From: Hepsetus odoe
Taxonomy: Eukaryota; Chordata; Actinopteri; Characiformes; Hepsetidae
Length of the DNA: 64,000 bases
NCBI GenBank assembly: GCA_017165825.1
Contig: CM029377.1
Location: 19,860,795 to 19,924,794, forward strand
Direction: 5' to 3'
Part shown: positions 1-13,900 of the stretch, piece after piece
Numbering within the stretch: position 1 is the stretch's first letter
Layout of the letters: every line of letters begins with the position of its first letter
Made by a program: the position numbers and the translations under genes
Notes under the pieces: generated by a model
The model's input: only the letters and a program-made list of their open reading frames with translations
Database searches by the model: none
Told to the model about the DNA's origin: nothing

Positions 1-1443
1 AAATAAACAAATCATTGCATTTTTATTTTTTTTTTTTTTAGATTTTAGGCAGGGGAAAAGTAAGGAGGATCTTCTGTACAAACATTTTTAATCATTGCAG
101 AGTCTGAAGGGCCTTCAAAAAAAAAAGTTGTGTATATTGCCCTGCAGCAAATTTACACCTAATTTTTTCCTTTTTTTTTCTTACCTTTTTCTTGCACTTG
201 AATAGTCTAGCAGATCTGAGAAAAAGGGGCGTGTGCCTACATGGGTGTGAGTGTTTAAGTGTGCTGATGTGTTATTGCACACACGGTTCTGCAGGGAGAA
301 GGGAAGAAGGTGCTGTTGGCGAGGTAAGAACAGAATCGTATTCCCTTATTCCGCTCCTGCTTTAAAAAAGGTTTTCATGGTAATCGTTTTCCTTTTCAAT
401 ATAAACCATGTTCAGATGTGGGTGTGGCTGGAATGCAGGATGTACTAATCCAGTGTTTCCCAATCCTCAATCTGGAGGCCCACTCTCTGAGCATTTTAGT
501 GTTTTCCCTGCTCTAGTTACGGTCTCAGTTAGGGTTTGTTAATGAGCAGGTATGTTAGGAGCAGAGAAAACTCTAAAATGTGTAAGGTATTTAGCGTGAA
601 GTGAAAAACACTGCACTGAATCAAATAGTTTTTCTTCATGTTTCTGAGATTAAGGTCATCTGTTTTGCATGGCGTGATTGTTATAGTGTGCCCTCAAAAT
701 AAGTGATTTATGTACAGTGCATTCGGTTTTTTGACCTGTTCAAATTTTACAGATCATGAAATGGATTTAGTTCATTTTGCTCTTGCGTCTACACATATTA
801 CTCTACAAAGACGAAGAAAAGAGAAAAGAGATTTGTTAACTAAAAATTCCCATTTGCAAAGGTATTTAGACCCTTTATTATGACACTTGCAACTGAGCTC
901 TGGTGCATCTCACTGGTTGTTGAGATGATTCTACAATTTTCATTCCACCTGTGCCTATAAAGTCTATATGGAAAGTCTCCAAGACCCCCACATTAACCTA
1001 TGAAATAAAGGAGTAAACTTCCTTATGTCTCTCAGCAGATCTGAAGGATCAAATGTGGTTTGTCAAACATAAAATACATTTAAAATGCAGAAAACTTAAT
1101 TAACTTTGAAAGGTACGAAGCCTCTCAGATAACACTGCAAGTGGTTGGCTTGGTTCCTTGCACTCATCACAACAGTCCTTGGATGAGACGCATTACATTA
1201 CATTCACCTACATCTTTCGCAGGATTTTAAAAAGTGTAAGTCTGTCTGATTAACAGCATCTAATAATGTAAATGTAAGGCATGGATGATTCAGAACATAA
1301 AGAAGTATTTTACCTTTTTAGAATTTTATCTTTCTAAGGAAATAGCTGAAGCATTTCTGCTGATCTGTATGGGTTTAAATGCAGCATAATCTTTGAATAT
1401 GTGCAAGCTCACTTAAAATGTTTAACTCCTCCTTTGTCCATAG
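1..1443. other. Non-coding stretch upstream of the Ig-domain exon
   Basis: I find no supportable coding exon here. The Ig-domain exon that follows enters in phase 1, so at least one upstream exon (signal peptide) must exist, either here and unrecognised or before the window. The stretch is AT-rich and contains a MITE at 451-612. Confidence 0.5.
451..612. mobile_element. hAT-like MITE
   Basis: The left end reads CAGTGTTTCCCAATCC and the right end is its approximate inverse (AAAAACACTG). Inside are the mirrored blocks 'cattttagtgttttccctgctc' and 'gagcagagaaaactctaaaatg'. This resembles a short non-autonomous repeat common in teleost genomes. The same end recurs at 17552. No coding capacity. 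Assignment to hAT is from memory of the family and is not certain. Confidence 0.55.
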
Positions 1444-4400
1444 ATATGTTCATCCTTGTGTGCCGCTACAACCGGGTGTTTGCCTACCCCGGTGATGACA
1501 TCACCCTGATCTCTCACCTCTCCCCAGAGACCAGTGCGGCCGACATGGAGATCAGGTGGTTTAGGGGGTTAGAATGCATTTACCTGTATAAGAATGGGCA
1601 GGTGACGGTGGGGAAGTGGTATGAAGGCAGAGTAAGTTTGTTAATTGAGGAACTGCAGAGGGGAAATGTTTCACTGCTTCTGAGAGATGTTGGGCAGGCG
1701 GACACCGGAATTTACAGCTGTCAGGTCATCAGTGAAGAACAAAAGGCAGAGAAGACAATGCACTTATACATGTCTGGTGAGTGGCGGTATCTGTTTCTTC
1801 TGCTTAGCGCTTTCTTTTTGCAGGCACAAAGCAGATTAACGTTCTCTATCAAAATTTCTATCACATTTTGTTAACTCGTGATATGAAGAGTTGTTACTGC
1901 ATAGTTCAGCCAGCTTTTAAAATAAGGGGTGACAAAATTGCAAAAGCAGTTTGTTTCTATTTTAAGAGATGAAGAGAAGTTGGAAAAAGCAATAATTGCA
2001 GTGTGTTATAAGCGGGTTTTGGGGGAAAAAATACAAACCCCTTACCAGTAGGTTGCCTTCAAGTACACTTGAGAAAGGTACCGTCCCCGTCACTGCACTT
2101 TCATAGCTGCGCCCTGCTGCACGGTGTGTTTTTGTGCATGGGTTAAATGCGGAGATCCAGTTTTGTTGTGGTGTGCTGTGCTGTGTGTACTCACAATAAT
2201 AAGAATAGTCACTTTCACTTTTCACCTTTTCACTTTCAAATGTCTTGCAGAATGCAATTGTACTAACCATGAATGTTCTGTTTAATGCAATTGTAATTAA
2301 ATGATTTATTAATTTAAATGCACTCTGTATTCTGTTCTAGGGTCTGAAACACTTTCACCTGACAGATGTGAGTTGCCTTATTAATTATAAGTAATAGACG
2401 GGGATTCAAAGCAGCAATGACAGTAAATGATGGGTTAATTTTCTACAGTCTATACAACCTACAGTGTAACTGAAAAGCTGAGATTAATCAGGTTGTGTGA
2501 TTTGTGAACTGTCTAATCAAATAACCTGGCAACTCCAACCAAAGACGATCATTTCACTGCAGACTTGTATCTCACTTTTGCTGTTTATCAAAGATGACAA
2601 AGAGTAGCATAAACTCTTCATGAAGACAAAAATGTTTTATTGTTACTTTTCCAGTGCAATACAGAGACAATAGCTGCCCAGCAAAATAACTCAAGCAAAC
2701 CTTTGAAATGTTTAATATATCTATTATCTCTCTGCTTAATAAATGAAGTTTGTTATGAATTATTTTTGGGGTTTTTTTGGGACATTTTTGGCAAGAGATA
2801 AAATGCTAGAGCACAAAAGTGTAAGAGTATGTAAAAAAGCACTTCAAGTGCTAACGCAAAGGTGAAAAAAAATATTAGGAACAAAATAAGAACATGGTAC
2901 TGAGGAAACAGTTGAATCAACTAGTTGACTTTACAGCAAAAGTGGGAGGAGCTGCAACATATCCAGACAATTAGTCCTACTTTTTATTTTGCTTTTGGAT
3001 CTGCAGGGCCCCTGAAGATTGCCGAACAGGACAGCCTGGACATGGAGGAATCTGTCCATTCTCTTGGTGAGAGTGCAATTCATGTATATCAGCAAAACTC
3101 TTCTCTATAATGAAAAGAATAGTGGATCTGCTAGAGTCAGTAGTCAGTTCTTAGATTTGATGTGCTGGAATCAGGAAAAATGGACAGGCATGTGGATCTG
3201 ACCGAATCTGACAAGGACCAAATATTGATGACTAGACAAATGGGTCAGAGCATCTCTAAATGTGGTTGTTCCACATGTTTAGCACCTACCAACGGTGCTC
3301 CAAAGAAGGAGACCACTGAAATGGTGGTAAGGTGATTGGGTGCCCAAAGTTTCACATAAGTTTCACATAAGAGTAACTTAACCACAAACTGCTATAAGAT
3401 TTAAAGCTGTCAGTTATTAAGATATCAGAGCACAGTGTGCAGCTTGCTTTTTACGGGCCTGTGTACACCCATGCTGACTCCTGTCTACCTCTGTTATTTA
3501 TCATGTGGAAGGCCAGGAGGATTACCTTGTGAATTATGGGCAACCAGGATGCACTGTGGGAAGAAGTCAGTCTGGTAGAGACAGTAGTAGTGTGATAAAC
3601 TAGGCAAAGGTCTGGGAAACCTTGGGTCCTGAAATTCATGTGAATGTTACTTGAAAGTACCACCTACCTTAAAATTGTTGCAGATCCAGTTCTCTCTTTA
3701 TTACCTAATGGTAATGACCTATTTCAGCAATTTTGTGTTCTTCTTCTTCTTCTTCTTCTTTTTTCGAAAATCTCAGCATCTTTAACTCTGACACCTCCAG
3801 CTCTGCCTCCAGTCATTTCGTCAGTGCCACCATCTCCATCCCACACAACATAGCTGGTCTCACTACTGTCCTCTAAACCTTTCCTTTTACTCTTGCTGAT
3901 ACCCGTCTGTCACAAATCACTCCAGCAACTCCTCTCCACCCATTCCAACCTGTCTGCACTCTCTTCTTCACCTCTCTTGCTATACATAATGTGTAAAATA
4001 TCTACAAAAGTAGTTCAGTGGATACGTTCTAGTGTAAGTTGTGTACAGTTAAAAGGTACAGTATTTACACTATGCTTTTTATTATTTAACTTTAAGAGTT
4101 GAAGAAAGTATTGCAGAAAAAGGAGAAAGAGCTCCAGTGTAAGATTGAGGAGTTGGAAAGCACATCAGAGGAGTTGAAGAGAGTGACTAGTCTTCTACAA
4201 GACAGAGAAGCTGATGTGGATAACATACAGAAAGTAGCAAATGATGGAACCGTCCATCTAAAGAACATGGCCAGTGAGTTGGAGGCCTATAAAAAAGAGT
4301 TGGAGTCACTGGTACAAAAACTACAAGAGAAGGACTATGAGAGCAAAGTACTGCAAGAAGAACTACAAGCAAGTGCAAAAGCAATACAGGTGCTTACAGT

Positions 4401-5768
4401 CACTCTACAGGAAAAAGAGCTTGAACTGGAGGAAGAAAAGAAACATCAAGAAGAGAGAGAAAAACAGCTGCAAACAGGTGAAATCCTTTTATTCTTGAAC
4501 TTCTCAGATATGCACTTACTATATTGCAAACTCCTATCTTTTAGCTCTGCCCTGCTGGCGTACAGTTCATAGAGGTATCTAGAAAACAAACCATAGTGGC
4601 CTTTAAGCCTGTTGCAGCTCATTAAGTTAGTGGAAGAACAAGGTAGATTCTTCTCATGAAGTAGCTTCTATGTTCTCAGTATATTCAGTTTTCTACCAGA
4701 GCTGTATATGGCTTGTTTTTGGCTTAGGTGGTTGCAATGTCTTTTCATAACCCTCCACTTGTTTGCACATCATGTTTTGCAGTGATCCCAATGAATCCAA
4801 GTATGGCTGAGGTACCTCAAGGACCTCTTATTACAGAATTTATTGAAAACACTGAGGAAATGCTGAATGAAATGTACCAGAACCCAAAAGACCAGCTGGA
4901 GGAGATTGAGAAATGGATCCACAAGAAGAGATATGAGAGAAGAATGAAAGAAGAAGAAGAGAGAACAGAGACTCTTGAACAAGAGTTTCTTGACTTTGTT
5001 CAGAGGATTAAAGGAGATATTGACGAGGAGCAAGAAAAGATAGTGACTTCAATGACAACCATGACTGAACTAGAGGAAAGGTTGGAGCATTCCACTGAAG
5101 AGGAAAGACATGAGCTGGAGATGCAGCTGAAAGAATGTTTAGAGAGAAAAAGTGAAGGTGAGAAAGAAATAGAGAGACTAGCAAAGGAAATAGACGTTCA
5201 GAGAAAAGCAATTGAAGAGAAGCACAGGTATGAGGTAGAGGAGATCAGAGAGAAATATGAGATTGTGTCAATGATTGAGACAGAAACAAATCTGCTGAAA
5301 ATCGTCTTGCCTGATGTTCAGTCATACTTTAGGAATGTGACTGCCCAACTGCAAAGAACCTTTACCATACAAGCCATGGCAGAAGGGAGGATAGAGGCAG
5401 CTGGTGAAAAAGAACCAGACAATGGAGAAAATAGCTGCAGAGAGGAGATACAGGAACGCCAAATGAGTCCAATTGAAGAAGAGTCCTCAGATGAAACGCT
5501 TGAAGAACCAGGGATGGATGCAGAACAAGTGCAGTACATTGAACATGACCAAAGGAATGACAGTTTTGAGGAAAAACTGTTGGAAGAACCTGCTAAAAGC
5601 AGAGAAGACCCCAGACAGGATGCAGAAATGAAGAAAACTATTCAGAGAAGTGAGGGCATAGATTTTGAAGATGAGACTGTGGAACTGGAGGAACATCCGG
5701 ACATGCTGAATGGTGTGATGACTATAGAGCAAGAAGATGTACAATCAGACATAGAAGCAGATGAATAG
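1444..5768 (+). CDS. Ig V-set plus coiled-coil protein, 3' five exons (partial)
   Basis: Five exons join in one frame, all in phase 1: 1444-1776, 2341-2367, 3007-3066, 4097-4477 and 4783-5768, with AG acceptors, GT donors and a TAG stop at 5766-5768. The first exon encodes a V-set Ig domain of the butyrophilin/MOG type (MEIRWFRG, YEGRVSLL, then QADTGIYSC with the F-strand Cys). Two short linker exons follow. The last two exons encode about 450 residues of Glu/Lys-rich heptads, ending in an acidic tail. I see no transmembrane segment, although butyrophilins normally have one. The B-strand Cys is Ser (codon 1512-1514). Upstream exons including a signal peptide are not located. An AATAAA at 6572 may serve the 3' end. 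Splicing is well supported by phase; the protein family beyond 'Ig V-set plus coil' I do not recognise. Confidence 0.72.
3737..3985 (-). mobile_element. RTE-like LINE fragment
   Basis: The stretch begins with a TTC run and 'gaaaatctcagcatct', the same sequence found at the very end of the window (63977-64000). It lies in intron 3 of the Ig/coiled-coil gene. On the minus strand it matches the conserved 3' ORF region of RTE-type fish LINEs. No intact frame. Confidence 0.5.
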
Positions 5769-6186
5769 CAAGAAAAGGTTTCTGGCCCTAAACATCATCC
5801 ATTTTGAAAGCAAAATTCTACCATTTTGTAGGGTTGAGATGTACATTATTCAGCAGATTTGTTCACATGGGAGGTGATAGGAGCCAGATGTCTGAAGCAT
5901 ATAATAAGTCCCTCTTAGAAATCTATTAGATGGCTGCCTGATTTCTGAAACATTTTTATGTCATATGTTAGATGTAAGCTAAGCTCTCTCATGGCATATG
6001 GATACATGCAGGGTTTTGTATGGCAAAATAGTCCCCAAAGAAGAATAATTTTCTATAGTTCAGTTTACAGTTTAGGACTTTTAATAATCAGTATTATATT
6101 TATGAAGATTCACACGTGGTTATACGTGCTTGTATTTTTTTTCATTGTGAACATCATGACTCCTGGTTCATCAGCTAACATCATGC

Positions 6187-6188
<2 letters not shown>

Positions 6189-6234
<46 letters not shown>
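6189..6234. repeat. (TA)n microsatellite
   Basis: An uninterrupted AT dinucleotide run of about 46 bases directly downstream of the coiled-coil gene. Confidence 0.95.
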
Positions 6235-6236
<2 letters not shown>

Positions 6237-6837
6237 CCTTACTTATAAACATATACATTTTGAAAGCTTGTGAAACAGAAATACCTTTCATATCCATAAA
6301 GATCATTTAGTAACCCTGCAAGTTATCCATGCTCTTGGTATTTTTTGTTTAATTTTAATTTTTTTTTTTAAATATAAGGTTCTGAAGCATAGTGGAGGGA
6401 AAATTTGTAAGTTACTTCCAGATCAAATTCTTTGTGTTCTTTAAATTTGCAGTAAAATGTCATGTTTAATTTTGTTCCTTGTAAAGAATGTTTGTCCTTC
6501 ATTTGATCAGAGGTCTTTTGATCAGGGGGTGCTCACACATTTGTAAATGACTGGCTATTTTCTATTTTTTGAATAAATGATTTGGCACTGTAATATTTCA
6601 CAGGTGTCTTTTCATGTTTTGTCAAAAGATTTTATTGATATTAGCCTCGTACAAATGAAATCCTACTTAAAATCCGTTTTGATGATATGAGATATTTGTT
6701 AAAGGCCATTTCTTTCTCTTTAAAGGATCGTTATCGTGGAAAAATGTAATTAATGTTTTAGATAAGTAAAATAGCATGTAGAATATTAACACTTTACTCC
6801 CCAGTCTGCACTGGCAAATTAAGCAGCAGAAACAGCC

Positions 6838-7085
6838 TGTTATCCATCTATCTATACACCCAGCCATCATCTGAACCACTTATCTCTCTCATAGGTAGAA
6901 AGGTGGAGAAACGCCTTGGAAACGGTACTATTACACAGCAAGGCAGGGTCACACACCCAGTCAGACCTAGGGTGCAATTTAGGATCTCCAGTCCACCTGA
7001 CACGTATGTCTTTATACAGCAGGAGGGCACCCATGCAACTATGGGGAGAACATGCAAACACCACACAGAGAAGATCCAGGCTAGG
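6838..7085. repeat. Dispersed fish repeat with 'gggagaacatgcaaac' core
   Basis: The stretch runs from 'ttatccatctatc' to 'gagaacatgcaaacaccacacagagaag', a very common interspersed repeat in teleost genomes. The class is uncertain. A related, shorter piece lies near 57505-57600. Confidence 0.5.
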
Positions 7086-9389
7086 AATCATTGTATTTTA
7101 CCATTGAATTGAATTGTAGGGATATGACTGTGCTAAGCACAGCTTCTATATAAGCCCTTAATGAACATACAACAATTTGTAATAACCATGTGATGAACTT
7201 ATAAGGACTTATAACAATAACAGTACTGTAGCTTTTCACAAATACAACATGCTTGGTTGCATAAATAATCATAAAGGTTGGAGCACTCCTGCTGCTGATG
7301 TTGCTTTTCTTGTTAAAGAAAGAAGTCGTATGCAAAGGGCAAATTTAAAATGTGCAGAAGTGTGTGTTCTATAAGAGAGGTGCACTTTGTTTTGTCGTTA
7401 AACTATTTGAGGTACAATTGTTAAAAATACCTCGATATTTTTTTTTTTTTTTTACATCAGTCTTATCGAATCAAATAAAAAAAAAACATAACTACATACT
7501 TAAACAGTGATTTTTTTTATTATAGGCATTTATTCAGTACTTGCAGCTTAAGAGTTAAGAGTTAAATTGTGGCATGTTCTTAGAGCTTGTGTGAGCTTGC
7601 AGTTCACCTGGAGGCCTCTCAAACCCGTTGCTTTAATTTGTGGTAGTTTTTCTCACATGAAATTTATTATGCAACATGTTTTAGGTGTGGTCAGAGTGAA
7701 CAATGCAGAAGTAATAAGAGACACTGTGTATACGTATAGGTGTCGGTACATCTGCTGCACTCAGTTTCTCATATTCACTTCTCACTCACATGCACGGGTT
7801 ACGCAAATAATGGATATGACCAAAGTTCAATATGTCAGGTCTGGAAAAGGATGAAGAAAAGGCACCGATTGTTGAATATTTAAACACTAGCTCGAACTGC
7901 ACACCTGCTTATTTGAATGTTGAATCACTTTCTCAACCAATGAATCATAGTCTACAGCATTCCAAACCACAAATCATCTAAACCAGAAACTCTGCTGTTT
8001 CTTTTTTTTCCTCCTCAATTTACTTGTAAGTGAACAAATGTACACTCATGAGATTTAAAAAATTAGCATTGTTTGCCCAAACTGGCCATACGACATTAGT
8101 TTATACCTTTCTTCAGCCCTCTTAGTGGTGAATCCAATAGCAGATCAAAAATCAACTTGTCTAATATTTTAATGAAATAATATTAAAATAATCTGAATAC
8201 AGAGATTATGATCAGCAACCCTACGGTCATGTCTGGCATCAAAAGCTTGCTTCTTAAGTTTTGCACTAGTGCTGTAAGGTTAGTCTGCTTGGATGACAAT
8301 GACTTCTATTTCTTGCATTACTTCTACTACACTTTAGACACAATTTAGTTCTATATTTCCAATATTTCAAAAAGACAATGTTAAAAATGGAGACTCAAAT
8401 CAAAATTCATATTTTAATTCCCCATAAATACATGTTTCACAAAGTTCAGGTATAGGAGATTTACAAACAGTAAATAAATTATGTTTGCCTAATTTAAATT
8501 ATTCAGTCTAGGGATGACCCTTGCTGTCAACTGTTTTACGTTGGTCTTGCATTCCCATAAAACATAAATGAGAAAATTCATTAAAGCAACAATTTGGAAC
8601 ACATTGGTAATACTGGGTAAGAAAACACTGTGCTGGGGAGCTTAATGTTTTAGGTAAACATATGTTTTGAGATTGATCAGACTTGCACACATTTTTTCCT
8701 AAAGTGATTTGTTTTATATCACATACCTGTTAAAATGGGGCAGAATGCCAGCACAGTCAATAAATAAAGTGAAACTATCTCAACGCAGTTTAAAATCATT
8801 AAAGGAAAACGACTACTGCAGTTATTTTGTCAGTAATGTTTGAAAGCAGTCTTAGACATTACTATAGGTCAGCAATAATTCCAGCGTCACCACGAAGATG
8901 CTGGTCCTGCAGCACCGAGGGCTGAGTGGTCAATGGCCTGCCTGAGACAGAAAATGAGTGGGATTCTCAGTCTTTGAAATAAAACAATGAACTGAATGTG
9001 AATCTCAAATAACAGCATTGCCTGCAGGCTACTGAGGGAGAGAGGGTGGACAAATTGCACATTTAACAAATTCCAAAGCCAGCTCAAGTTCAGACAAATC
9101 TTCCTTTCAAACTGTTCTACACAAAGAAGAATAAAAGAAGAATAAAATTTTACTGAATATTTACCAAATTTATCAAGTTTAATTTACTCTTTGCTTTGTC
9201 ACAGATGGTGCCAGCAGCCTATACTGGGTTACAAAGATCAGAAGTAGGCAAATGTAAATTCAATGTAATTTCACAGGATGTCAAGTGTGTAACAGCCATA
9301 GGATACAGCTTTTAGACATTTCCCAGGCAGCATGTTCGGATTAGGGCAACAGCTAAATATAAGCCTTGGGACTGACCAGTCTGAGCCAT

Positions 9390-9944
9390 ATACAGTACTG
9401 TGCAAAAGTTTTAGGCAGGTGTGAAAAGATGCTGTAAACAAAGAATGCTTTCAGAAATATAAATAATGATTGTTTATTTTTATCAATTTACAAACTGCAA
9501 AGTGAGCGAACAAAAGAAAAATCTGAATCAAATCAATATTTGGTGTTACTACCTTTTGCCTTCAAACCAGCATCAGTTCTTCTAGGTACACTTGCACAAA
9601 GTCAGGGATTCTGTAGGATTATAGTCGGTGTCTGATCAACCAGTTTTACCAAACAGGTACTGATGATCATCAATGTCACACGGAGGAGAAACACAGTCAT
9701 GTTTGGAACAACGTAGCAGCCGAGTTCCTTCAAAAACTGTGTGCAAGTGTACCTAGAAGAACTGATGCTGTTTTGAAGGCAAAGGTGGTCACACCAAATA
9801 TTGATCTGATTTAGATTCTCTTTTGTTCATTCACTGCATTTTGTTGATTGATGAAAATAAATGATTAACACTTACATTTTTGAAAGCATTCTTTGTTCAC
9901 AGCATTTTTTCACACCTGCCTAAAACATTTGCACAGTACTGTAT
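9390..9944 (+). mobile_element. Tc1-derived short element, copy 1
   Basis: The ends are inverted repeats: TACAGTACTGTGCAAAAG at the left and CTGCCTAAAACATTTGCACAGTACTGTA at the right. The interior keeps a transposase-tail segment ('gagttccttcaaaaactgtgtgcaag...'). This copy has an alternative middle beginning 'ggtacacttgcacaaagtcaggg', shared only with copy 4 (48475). Related copies lie at 12629, 43471, 48475 and 55870. Confidence 0.8.
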
Positions 9945-10398
9945 ATATTTCAAACAAAGCTCATGATATTGCGTATTTAACAGTTATTCAACCCTTTCCT
10001 TTGTAGCATTTGGCATTTCCATTTTGACCCATACACAACTTTTTTCCCCACCAGCTATGCTGCTGCAGCCCCATCTGGAAGATAGCCTCCTACCGCTCAT
10101 GCAGTTGGCTATTTTGTCTATCAGACACTCCATTCCAGTCAAACGTCTTTATCAGACATGTCAAGAAACCAAATGAAACAGACTCTCTGATGATAGGTTG
10201 ACCTCTGGCTTGCAAGAACAGTCAACCTTGATCTTAACACTTGCCTTAGTTATACTGATGTTGTAGAAGTCTGCAGTATCAAACAAACTGTATGAAACAG
10301 TATGAAACTGCAGTGTAGGCAATAACAGTTCTGAACAGAACTTGAACTGTGAGGTTCAATTAAGTTTGATTTGAGCAAATTAGCTGTGTGTATTCTGC
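9945..10398. other. Spacer and GNPTG 3' untranslated region
   Basis: Sequence between the Tc1-derived element and the GNPTG stop codon. It probably contains the GNPTG 3' UTR (minus strand). I did not find a convincing AATAAA on that strand before the transposon. Confidence 0.4.
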
Positions 10399-10888
10399 CT
10401 AGTGGACGTTAGCCTCAAAGGAGGGTGGGGTGGGGGGAGGAGCATGTGTCTCACCTGTCTCTGTCTCAAAGGAAATGTTGTGCTGGGTGAGGAGGGAGCG
10501 TAGCCGCTCTATTTCAGCATGCTGTTTCTCAAAATCCTGCCAACAAAGTACAAAACTTACAGATATTTATATATTCTACATGCTTTAAATCAAGACTAAA
10601 AACACACAAATACATACCTGTCTGCACTGCTCCAGATTTTGAGGTGCGGAGGTGTGGGTGTTTTCTTCATGTTTCGGCTGCTGAGTTTTCTTCAAAAAGC
10701 CGGCATCTTCAAACAGATCCTTCAGCATCTTATTGTAGCCCTGCACACAAAGCACACAACAACAACGGAATTAAACAGAAAATTACTTTTTGGTAAAGAA
10801 TATATGTATGTTTTTAAAAAATCTTCTGTTTAAAATTTGAATCTGTACTTGGCAACACTTATTCACACAATTCATCTTCATTATTAAG

Positions 10889-10924
<36 letters not shown>

Positions 10925-13900
10925 GTATTTTATAGATCTTATACTATTTTATCATTCCAAGCATTTTATATTCCAGCACTTCTTAACTGTGATAAGACAT
11001 GGCCTTCCATGGCAAGCTATAATATAAAACTGCAGTCCCAGGAATTAGGTTAAATACATAGTATCAGTACTAGTATAGTCTCTTTTGGCTGCTATAGGCT
11101 TCTTGCTTTGACAGCATTTAAATTGTACAGAGACCTATCTGACTTGTCACCTGTTCAGTGATGAGTTCTTCATATCGAGCTTGCTCAATCTCATCCCATT
11201 CCTTCTGCAACTTTTTACTAAGCACTGGATAAACTACATAACACACACACACAATTAACTTCTAAGAGCTTATTAGCATACAAGTTTATTGACACATTTA
11301 AATGCATATTGTAATACATATATTAAGAAAATATATGCATGAAAATGATTAAGTGGGTAATCTAAATTTATCTTCCATGTAAGCAGACACACATTTTAAT
11401 TTTTTTTTGCACTCACCCAGTAGGGAATGCGTGTGGCAAACGAGTGGCGTCTCAAACATGAGTGAGTACATACAGGTCTGTGGTTCTGATACTCTGGCCA
11501 GCTTTGTTCTGTTACCACATGAGAAGAGGACCTGAGAGAGAGCACATCAGAAGCAGATGGTAATGTCACAGGTATACACATTCACGTGGCAAAAAAAAAC
11601 ATCATACAGCATCTATTACATATATATCTATTGTATACATGTCTGCTTTTTAGATCAAATATGACACTGTTTGCCAACTTTCACATGCATATCCATACTC
11701 AGTACCTTAGTCTGTCTGTTTTTGCCTCCACACGAGTCACCCTCTCTCATCCACATTGCAATGAAAGTGTTATTCTGTATCTCCCACTCCTGCCAGATCC
11801 TACACAATAACACAAAAATACACATTACATGATCAGCACAGGCTGCAGCGCTGGTTATCTTTCAAAACTGCAAGGGACTGGGCCTTACCAATATATTATT
11901 TTGCTAATTTTGTTAGACAATTACAAAAATGAAGAATGTAAGGTGGAGCATATGCTTCCTCCAAGTCATGTAAAGAGTCTCCAATTGCACAAAACTTATG
12001 TCATATGAATGAAAAAGTAAGTAGGATGGGTGGGTAGGATGACTTCCTTCTTCCCCCATCACTCGGTATGATGCTAAGCAGCTGACAAAAACAAAACTGA
12101 CAAAGTACTTTTCTCATACAAGAATTATGAGCAGGGCAGCGGTGAATAGGGAATTCGACCCTGGATCGGAAGGTTGTGGGTTTGGTTCCCTCACCAATAG
12201 GTTTCCCTGAGGTACCCTTGAGCAAGGTATCATCCCCATCACTGCTCCCCTGCTGCACATGTTTCACCCATACATCTGCGTATGGGTGAAACGCAGAGTT
12301 TGAATTTCGTTGTGTTGTGCTGTGCTGCGTTTCACAATGACAAGGTTAGTCACGTTCAACTACAGTGATGCGATGGCTGGCTTCTTATGAATCAGAAGAA
12401 GCATGTGCTAACCTTCCAGTGTTGGTGGACATGTAGGTACATGGTTGTACAAGCTAATGGGGCTCAATGTTCAGCAGAAGATTCGCTGAAATGATTAGCA
12501 TAAAGATTTGCTGTGACTTGCATCTCTGAACTGGCAAATAACTTAGCGTAGTTTTTCTCAGCTCATGATAGCTCTCCGGGCTTGTGTTTCAGTCACACAT
12601 GTCTGCAAAGTAAGCAACTTTCCATATCTACAGTACTGTGCAAAAGTTTTAGGCAGGTGTGGAAAAAATGCTGTTAACAAAGAATGCTTTCAGAAATATA
12701 AATAATGATTGTTTATTTTTATCAATTTACAAAATGCAAAGTGAGGAAACAAAAGAAAAATCTAAATCAAATGAATATTTGGTGTTACTACCTTTTGCCT
12801 TCAAACATCAGTTCTTCTGGCCCCCACAGAGCCCTGATCTCAACATCATCCAGTGTGTCTGGATTACATGAAGAGACAGAAGGATGTGAGGAAGCCTACA
12901 TCCACAGAAGATCTGTGGTTAGTTCTCCAAGATGTTTGGAACAACCTACCAGTCGAGTTCCTTCAAAAACTGTGTGCAAGTGTACCTAGAAGAATTGATG
13001 CTGTTTTGAAAGCAAAAGGTGGTCACACCAAATATTAATTTGATTTAGATTTCTCTTTTGTTCATTCACTGCTTTTTGTTGACTGATGAAAATAAATGAT
13101 TAACACTTCCATTTTTGAAAGCGTTCTTTGTTTTACATCATTTTTTCACACCTGCCTAAAACTTTTGCACAGTACTGTATGTTCACAGATCACACTGTTT
13201 TGTGCAAGATGGACTAGAGGAACTTTGGTTTAATGATGCATAACTGACTAACTGATAACTGGCCTTTAGTATTAGAACACATATAGTCTCCATCTGAAAT
13301 AAATCTTAAACTTTATGGTAGAAACGATATAACTAAAGTTGTTTTAGGAAGATTTTATTCCAAGTAATTTCTGTTGGACACCAACAATCATATGATAAGA
13401 TTTTATGTTTAAATTTCACGTGACATTTATGTGACAGCCCTGTTGCAGTCCAGTGTTAATAATTATTCTTCCTCCTGGCACTAAAACGTTTAGGAAGGCT
13501 TATATTAGTTGTGTGTATACCCCAATATTCCACTGTAGGCATTCCACCTGAAGCTCTGCTCATGTTGAGTCATGTTATGGAATGGACAGAACTCATACTT
13601 GTAACTGAAACACAACAAAGACCATATATTAGTTGTGTCTTACACATGAGAATAGGTTCAACCACACACAAGAATAGACTGCCACTCAAATATGAGACAA
13701 AGTCCAAAAAAAAACTATGCTTCAAAACATTACTGACGTTGACTCAATGTAGCTGAAACATTTCCCTGCCAGCCTGGACAGATGAGCGGGACCAGACACA
13801 GGAGACGGTTTGACCCTGGGCTGCAGTCGGCTGCCCTGCGCCAGCAGGTGGCTGTTCAACCTGGACAGTGAGACATTTACATTTACAGGGATTTAGCAGA

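Larger units (their letters stand above)
5769..9388. other. AT-rich intergenic stretch
   Basis: No gene is supported. It contains an AATAAA at 6572, a (TA)n microsatellite at about 6189-6234, a dispersed repeat at 6838-7085 and several poly-T/poly-A runs (for example 7439-7453). The open frames here are short and lack codon structure or splice context. Confidence 0.5.

Noticed and set aside
1777..1874. Hydrophobic tail after the Ig domain, resembling a transmembrane segment
   Set aside because: It is read-through into the intron after a good donor (GGTGAGTG); the next exons continue in phase 1.
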